This document shows, one piece after another, positions 60,285 to 64,000 of a stretch of 64,000 nt of DNA (positions are counted from its first letter, which is position 1; every line of letters begins with the position of its first letter). The stretch comes from Rhizobacter sp. (lineage in GTDB: Bacteria > Pseudomonadota > Gammaproteobacteria > Burkholderiales > Burkholderiaceae_C). Location of the stretch: contig JAHBZQ010000001.1 of NCBI GenBank assembly GCA_019635355.1, positions 2,418,001 to 2,482,000 of the forward strand. Reading direction: 5' to 3'. The position numbers and the translations under genes are program-made. The notes beneath the pieces are model-generated. The model searched no databases. It was not told the DNA's origin and was given only the letters and a program-made list of their open reading frames with translations.

Positions 60285-61322
60285 ATGTCGAAAGCCACCG
60301 CCCACACCAGCTCGCGCACTCCCGGCGCACGCCATGTGTCGCTCGTGGCGCTGCCCGATGCGGTGGTGTCCACGCTCGCCGGCATCTACGACGTGATGAA
60401 CGCACGCTCGCTGATGGGCACGCCCAGCGACTCGGTGCGCGCGCCCTTCCAGGTCGAGATCGTGGGCGAGACCACCGGCCCGCTAACGCTTGCGAGCGGC
60501 GTGCCGATGCCGGTGCAGCGTGCCATCGCCGACATCGACAGCACCGACATCGTCATCGTGCCCTCGGTGCTCTTGCGCGACGGCTGGGCCACCGGCCGCT
60601 ACCCCGCACTCGTGGCGTGGATCCAGCGCATGCACGCGCGCGGCGCGGTGCTGTGCTCGGCGTGCTCGGGCATCTTCCTGCTCGCCGAGACCGGCCTCTT
60701 CGACGGGAAAGACGCCACGGTGCACTTCGGCTACGCACGCGACTTCGCGGCCACTCACCCGAAGGTGACCATCCACCCCGAGCGGGTGCTGGTGATTTCA
60801 GGCGGGCGCGAAGACCTCATCAGCTCGGGCGCCTCGACCACCTGGCACGACATGGTGCTGTACCTGGTGGCGCGCTTTGCCGGCGCGACCGACGCGCAGG
60901 AGCTTGCGCGCATGTACGCGCTGCAGTGGCACCAGGACGGCCTCGCCCCCTACATCACCTTCGAGGGCAAGAGCGACCACGGCGACGCCGAGATCGAAGC
61001 GGCGCAGCGCTGGCTCGCGCAGCATTTCTCGGTGGCAAGCCCGGTGGAAGAGATGATCAAGCGCTCGAAGCTCGCCGAGCGCACCTTCAAGCGCCGATTC
61101 ACGGCCGCCACCGGCGTGGCGCCCATCGCCTACGTGCAGCGCCTGCGCATCGAAGACGCCAAGCGCCGGCTCGAGCGCACCGATGCCTCGGTCGACGAGA
61201 TCAGCTGGCGCGTGGGCTACGAAGACGCGGCCTTCTTCCGCCGCCTCTTCAAGCGCACCACCGGCATGGCGCCGGGGGCGTATCGCAAGCGCTTCCGCAT
61301 TCCCGAGTTCGCACGGCCCTGA
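60285..61322 (+). CDS. GlxA-type AraC-family regulator with DJ-1/PfpI-like domain
   Basis: The 345-residue protein has an N-terminal DJ-1/PfpI-like sensor domain (VSLVALPDAVVSTLAGIYDVMN ... GAVLCSACSGIFLLAETGLFDGKDATVHFG, with the nucleophile-elbow-like Cys) and a C-terminal AraC double helix-turn-helix (SVASPVEEMIKRSKLAERTFKRRF ... VDEISWRVGYEDAAFFRRLFKRTTG). It is divergent from the haloperoxidase-methyltransferase genes and is their likely regulator. An ATG at 60276 would add three residues. Confidence 0.88.
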   Translation: MSKATAHTSSRTPGARHVSLVALPDAVVSTLAGIYDVMNARSLMGTPSDSVRAPFQVEIVGETTGPLTLASGVPMPVQRAIADIDSTDIVIVPSVLLRDGWATGRYPALVAWIQRMHARGAVLCSACSGIFLLAETGLFDGKDATVHFGYARDFAATHPKVTIHPERVLVISGGREDLISSGASTTWHDMVLYLVARFAGATDAQELARMYALQWHQDGLAPYITFEGKSDHGDAEIEAAQRWLAQHFSVASPVEEMIKRSKLAERTFKRRFTAATGVAPIAYVQRLRIEDAKRRLERTDASVDEISWRVGYEDAAFFRRLFKRTTGMAPGAYRKRFRIPEFARP

Positions 61323-61337
61323 GGTCGCGCGACACGC

Positions 61338-63245
61338 TCAGGTGCGGGTGCGCAGGATGCCGGCGAAGTAGGCCGCGAGTTCGTCGTGCGCCGACAGCGG
61401 CAGCACGTGGCCCACGTACTGGTCAGGCCGCACGACCACCACGCCGCCCGTGGCGCGGTCGATGCCGCGCAGCGTGAAGATGTCCTGCCCCGGCCGAGGG
61501 TCGGCGCAGAAGACCTTCTCGTAGTCGCACAAGCCGTGGCGGCCCACCGGCGGGCGCAGCAGCGGCGGCATGGCACTGTGGTCGAGCGCGCGGTGGCCTT
61601 GCTGGAACACCGCGCGGGTGTCGATCACCGCGTCGAGGTCTTCGCCCGGCGCGGTGTGGCGGCGCAGCGGCGAGGCCGCATCGCGTTCGAGCCAGCGGCA
61701 CAGCGCCTCGACCTCGCCGCCCGGTGCGCCGGTGTCTGCGGCCGGCGCGAAGATGAACAGGCGAAAGCGCGCGTCGGCGTCGATGCAATGGCCGAGTTGC
61801 ATCGGCCGCGCATCGGCGAGGCGCACCACCGGCGCCGAATGGAAGCGCTTGCCCAGCTCGAAGCCGGCCGCGAGCCGCTGATGCACCGGCGTGCCGGTCA
61901 GCAAACCGGCCGCGTACTCGACCGTCAGGCCGCAGGTGAACGGCAGGTTGTTGACGAACTCGCGCGCCACGCGCGGCAGGCTGCCGGGGGCACACGGCTC
62001 GGCGCGCTCGCCCACCACGCGCGACCAGGTGTGGTCGACGGCCACCAGCGCCTGCGCCGCGGCACGGCGCTCGCCCGAGTAGCTGTGCAGCAGCGCCGGC
62101 TCGGCGCGGCCGGTGAGCACCGAGATCAGCTTCCAGCCGAGGTTGAAGGTGTCGCCCATCGAGACGTTCATGCCCTGGCCGGCCTTGGGGCTGTGGGTGT
62201 GGCAGGCGTCGCCGGCCAGCATCACGCGGGGTGCGCGCATGGCCACCTCGTGCGCGGGCACGTCGTCGAACTTGTCGGTGAGCCGGTGGCCGATCTCGTA
62301 GATCGACCACCACACCACTTCCTTCACGTCGAGCTGGAAGGGGCGGAAGATGCGCTGGGCCTTGGCGATGATGTGCTCGGCGCCCAGGCCGCGGCTGGCC
62401 ACACGCTCGTCGTCGCCGAGGCGGTCGAGCTCGACGTAGAGCCGCACCAGGTGGCCGCCCTCGCGCGGCAGCACCATGAGCGTGCCTTCGCCCTGAGAGC
62501 GCACGAAGGATTTCATGCGCCAGTCGGGGAAGTCGGTCACCGCCAGCAGGTCCATCACGCCCCAGGCCTGGTGGGCGGCGTCGCCGTGCAGCGCGCCGCC
62601 GATGGCGCGGCGCACGTTGGAGCGCGCACCGTCGCAGCCGATCACGTAGTTGGCGCGCAGCTGCACGGTCTCGCCTTCGCGCTCGGGTGCGGTGTGCGCG
62701 AGCGTCACGTGCACCGGGTGGTCGTGGGCCTCGGGGTCGATGCGCAGGTCGAGCACCTTCAAGCCGTAGTCGGGTGCGAGGCGCGTGGGCGCGTGGCGCA
62801 TGCGGTCGAGGAACATGTCGTGCACACGGGCCTGGTTGATGAGCACGTGCGGCATCTCGGAGGTGCCGGCGGGCACGTCGTCGACACGCGCCACGCGGGT
62901 GAGCTGCCCATCGTCGCCAGGCGACCAGAAGGTGGTCTCGTTGATCCACACCGATTCGCGCAGCACCTTCTCGGCGAAGCCGAAGGCCTGGAACATCTCC
63001 ATCGTGCGCACGCTGATGCCGTCGGCTTGGCCCTTCTCCATCGGCCCCAGCTTCGGCTCGACCACCATCGTGCGGATCTGCGGCACCTGTGCGAGCTGCG
63101 CTGCGAGGCAGAGCCCAGCGGGGCCGGCGCCGGCAATCAGCACGTCGACAGTCTCGGGCAGCGGGTCGCCCGCACCGCGATGGCCTGCAGCGGCGGGGTG
63201 AACATCGGGGTCGCCGGGGCGAAAGCCATGGAGGTGGAATTGCAT
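61338..63245 (-). CDS. mobA: FAD-dependent aromatic hydroxylase, 3-hydroxybenzoate 4-monooxygenase type
   Basis: The 635-residue protein starts MQFHLHGFRPGDPDVHPA and carries VDVLIAGAGPAGLCLAAQLA, EKGQADGISVRTMEMFQAFGF, VIGCDGARSNVRRAIGG (the D-G motif), VMLAGDACHTHSPKAGQGMN and a C-terminal thioredoxin-like domain (EKVFCADPRPGQDIFTLRGID). As I recall it, this closely follows MobA of Comamonas testosteroni, which converts 3-hydroxybenzoate to protocatechuate. Phenol 2-monooxygenases share the fold, so the substrate is probable, not certain. The ATG at 63245 matches the MobA start. A MarR regulator is divergent from it. Confidence 0.88.
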   Translation of the reverse strand: MQFHLHGFRPGDPDVHPAAAGHRGAGDPLPETVDVLIAGAGPAGLCLAAQLAQVPQIRTMVVEPKLGPMEKGQADGISVRTMEMFQAFGFAEKVLRESVWINETTFWSPGDDGQLTRVARVDDVPAGTSEMPHVLINQARVHDMFLDRMRHAPTRLAPDYGLKVLDLRIDPEAHDHPVHVTLAHTAPEREGETVQLRANYVIGCDGARSNVRRAIGGALHGDAAHQAWGVMDLLAVTDFPDWRMKSFVRSQGEGTLMVLPREGGHLVRLYVELDRLGDDERVASRGLGAEHIIAKAQRIFRPFQLDVKEVVWWSIYEIGHRLTDKFDDVPAHEVAMRAPRVMLAGDACHTHSPKAGQGMNVSMGDTFNLGWKLISVLTGRAEPALLHSYSGERRAAAQALVAVDHTWSRVVGERAEPCAPGSLPRVAREFVNNLPFTCGLTVEYAAGLLTGTPVHQRLAAGFELGKRFHSAPVVRLADARPMQLGHCIDADARFRLFIFAPAADTGAPGGEVEALCRWLERDAASPLRRHTAPGEDLDAVIDTRAVFQQGHRALDHSAMPPLLRPPVGRHGLCDYEKVFCADPRPGQDIFTLRGIDRATGGVVVVRPDQYVGHVLPLSAHDELAAYFAGILRTRT

Positions 63246-63273
63246 GCCGTGTCCTTCCACTTTGTAAGTTCAC

Positions 63274-63297
63274 ATATGATATGTATACATACTATAT
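63274..63297. promoter_or_regulatory. Operator-like imperfect palindrome between the hydroxylase and MarR genes
   Basis: ATATGATATGTATACATACTATAT is an inverted repeat in which 20 of 24 bases match the reverse complement, centred on the perfect ATGTATACAT. It lies in the 94-base divergent gap and is strongly AT-rich against a GC-rich background. This is what a MarR-family dimer would recognise to control both genes. Confidence 0.6.
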
Positions 63298-63339
63298 CGG
63301 TCAAGGATCATCAAACGGTCAAGACACAAGGAGGCCTGG

Positions 63340-63765
63340 GTGGAACGAATTGAGATGGCGGGGCATTTGATCCGCCGCCTGCACCAGCAGTCGATGCAGG
63401 TGTTTCAGGCGCAGACGCAGGCCGCGGGCTTCGACCTGACCTCGGTGCAGTTCGCCTCGCTCGACGCGATTGCGCAGCAGCCCGGCATCGACCAGGCGAG
63501 CCTCGCCGCCACCATCAGCTTCGACCGCGCCACCATCGGCGGCGTGGTCGATCGCCTGGAGCAGAAGGGCCTGGTGCAGCGCGAGGTGAGCCCGCACGAC
63601 CGCCGCGCCCGCCTGCTGCAGCTCACGCGCGAAGGCAAGCAACTGCTGGCCGCCGTGCGGCCGGTGGTGGTGGATTTGCAGGCCGACATCCTCGCGCCGC
63701 TGAGCGCGCGGGAGCAGGCCACCTTCGTGGCGCTGGCGCGCAAGGCCCTGGGGCTGGTCGACTGA
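63340..63765 (+). CDS. MarR-family transcriptional regulator (MobR-like)
   Basis: The 141-residue winged-helix protein has the MarR core: SVQFASLDAIAQQPGIDQASLAATISFDRATIGGVVDRLEQKGLV, then the wing QREVSPHDRRARLLQLTREGKQLL. It begins with a GTG at 63340 after AAGGAGG-type sequence; an ATG at 63355 is an alternative. MarR proteins are usually repressors released by aromatic acids. Its position beside mobA suggests response to 3-hydroxybenzoate. Confidence 0.88.
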   Translation: MERIEMAGHLIRRLHQQSMQVFQAQTQAAGFDLTSVQFASLDAIAQQPGIDQASLAATISFDRATIGGVVDRLEQKGLVQREVSPHDRRARLLQLTREGKQLLAAVRPVVVDLQADILAPLSAREQATFVALARKALGLVD

Positions 63766-63781
63766 AAGGCCGCGACCAGCC

Positions 63782-63833
63782 GGCCGAGCGCCGGGCCGCC
63801 CCAAGCCGGCCGGCATCCCCTCGGGGGATCGGC
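63782..63833 (-). repeat. Dispersed palindromic repeat, copy 2
   Basis: Reverse complement of the unit at 26121-26172: GCCGATCCCCCGAGGGGATGC, then CGGCCGG in place of the seven-base middle, then CTTGGGGCGGCCCGGCGCTCGG. It lies between the convergent MarR and GGDEF genes. Two copies 37 kb apart in unrelated contexts show it is dispersed in the genome. Confidence 0.75.
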
Positions 63834-63863
63834 AGGTATCCCTGCCGAGGGGCCGTCTTCCCT

Positions 63864-64000
63864 TCAGGCTGCGATGGGATCGAAGGGCGCGTGGCCGGTG
63901 TCGTCGTGGAAGACGTTGGGCATCTCGTCGTTCGTCGCCTGCACCTGGTTGCGGCCTGCGCGCTTGGCGCGGTAGAGCGCCTCGTCGGCGCGCATCAAGA
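63864..64000 (-). CDS. GGDEF-domain protein (diguanylate cyclase), C-terminal fragment
   Basis: The last 45 codons before a TGA at 63866-63864 read LMRADEALYRAKRAGRNQV, the characteristic C-terminal helix of GGDEF domains, followed by a short tail ending HAPFDPIAA. The catalytic GG(D/E)EF motif lies outside the window. The full protein would make cyclic di-GMP. Confidence 0.85.
   Translation of the reverse strand, partial: LMRADEALYRAKRAGRNQVQATNDEMPNVFHDDTGHAPFDPIAA

Overview
The window looks like chromosome of a high-GC betaproteobacterium of the order Burkholderiales, probably near the Rubrivivax/Leptothrix/Methylibium/Rhizobacter group. The support is a complete betaproteobacterial-type dcw (division and cell wall) cluster, a MobA/MobR-like 3-hydroxybenzoate hydroxylase pair of the Comamonas type, and very compact operons with ATGA start/stop overlaps. 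I found no tRNA, rRNA or CRISPR array, and no transposase gene.

Layout. (1) 1-16789: an exopolysaccharide/O-antigen locus, mostly on the minus strand. It holds a MurJ-like flippase (cut by the left edge), an HpcH/HpaI aldolase, a secreted beta-propeller protein, a multi-SLBB export protein, a CapD/WbpM-type nucleotide-sugar dehydratase, a phosphoglycosyl transferase with an unusual C-terminal fusion, a DegT aminotransferase, three glycosyltransferases, three methyltransferase-type proteins, a Wzx-type flippase and a hexapeptide acyltransferase. Together they would make, decorate, flip and export a glycan containing an amino-deoxysugar. (2) 16863-19158: lysS, a PNPOx-like flavoprotein and a small membrane protein. 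(3) 19275-37945: the dcw cluster on the minus strand, in the order mraZ-rsmH-ftsL-ftsI-murE-murF-mraY-murD-ftsW-murG-murC-ddl-ftsQ-ftsA-ftsZ-lpxC. MurD carries a long acidic Ala/Pro insertion. (4) 38243-44677: a tightly overlapping three-gene operon on the plus strand: an FAD oxidoreductase, a 1160-residue protein with two cyclase-homology regions, a P-loop ATPase and helical repeats (the layout of soluble adenylyl cyclase), and an acetoacetate-decarboxylase-like protein. (5) 44681-57135: a LuxR-type regulator without a LuxI partner, then a lipid-oxidation gene cluster. Its first unit is a 2Fe-2S ferredoxin reductase plus an AlkB-type membrane hydroxylase. Its second unit is a Cfa-like methyltransferase, acyl carrier protein, soluble diiron acyl-ACP desaturase, membrane desaturase, fatty acyl-AMP ligase, hotdog thioesterase, rubredoxin, alpha/beta hydrolase, second membrane desaturase and Mpo1-like protein. 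The units are separated by a 270-bp MITE-like inverted-repeat element and one reverse-strand gene. The second unit resembles bacterial polyyne/alkyne pathways but has extra genes. (6) 57157-61322: an SDR pseudogene, a winged-helix methyltransferase, a Tat-type vanadium haloperoxidase/PAP2 protein and a GlxA-type AraC regulator. (7) 61338-64000: mobA-like hydroxylase with a divergent MarR regulator and an operator-like palindrome, then the C-terminus of a GGDEF protein.

The strongest candidate for a little-described system is the acyl-ACP oxidation cluster at 45773-57135. Next come the sAC-like operon at 38243-44677 and the permuted phosphoglycosyl transferase at 6667-8082. All functions are inferred from reading protein sequence; no database search was run.
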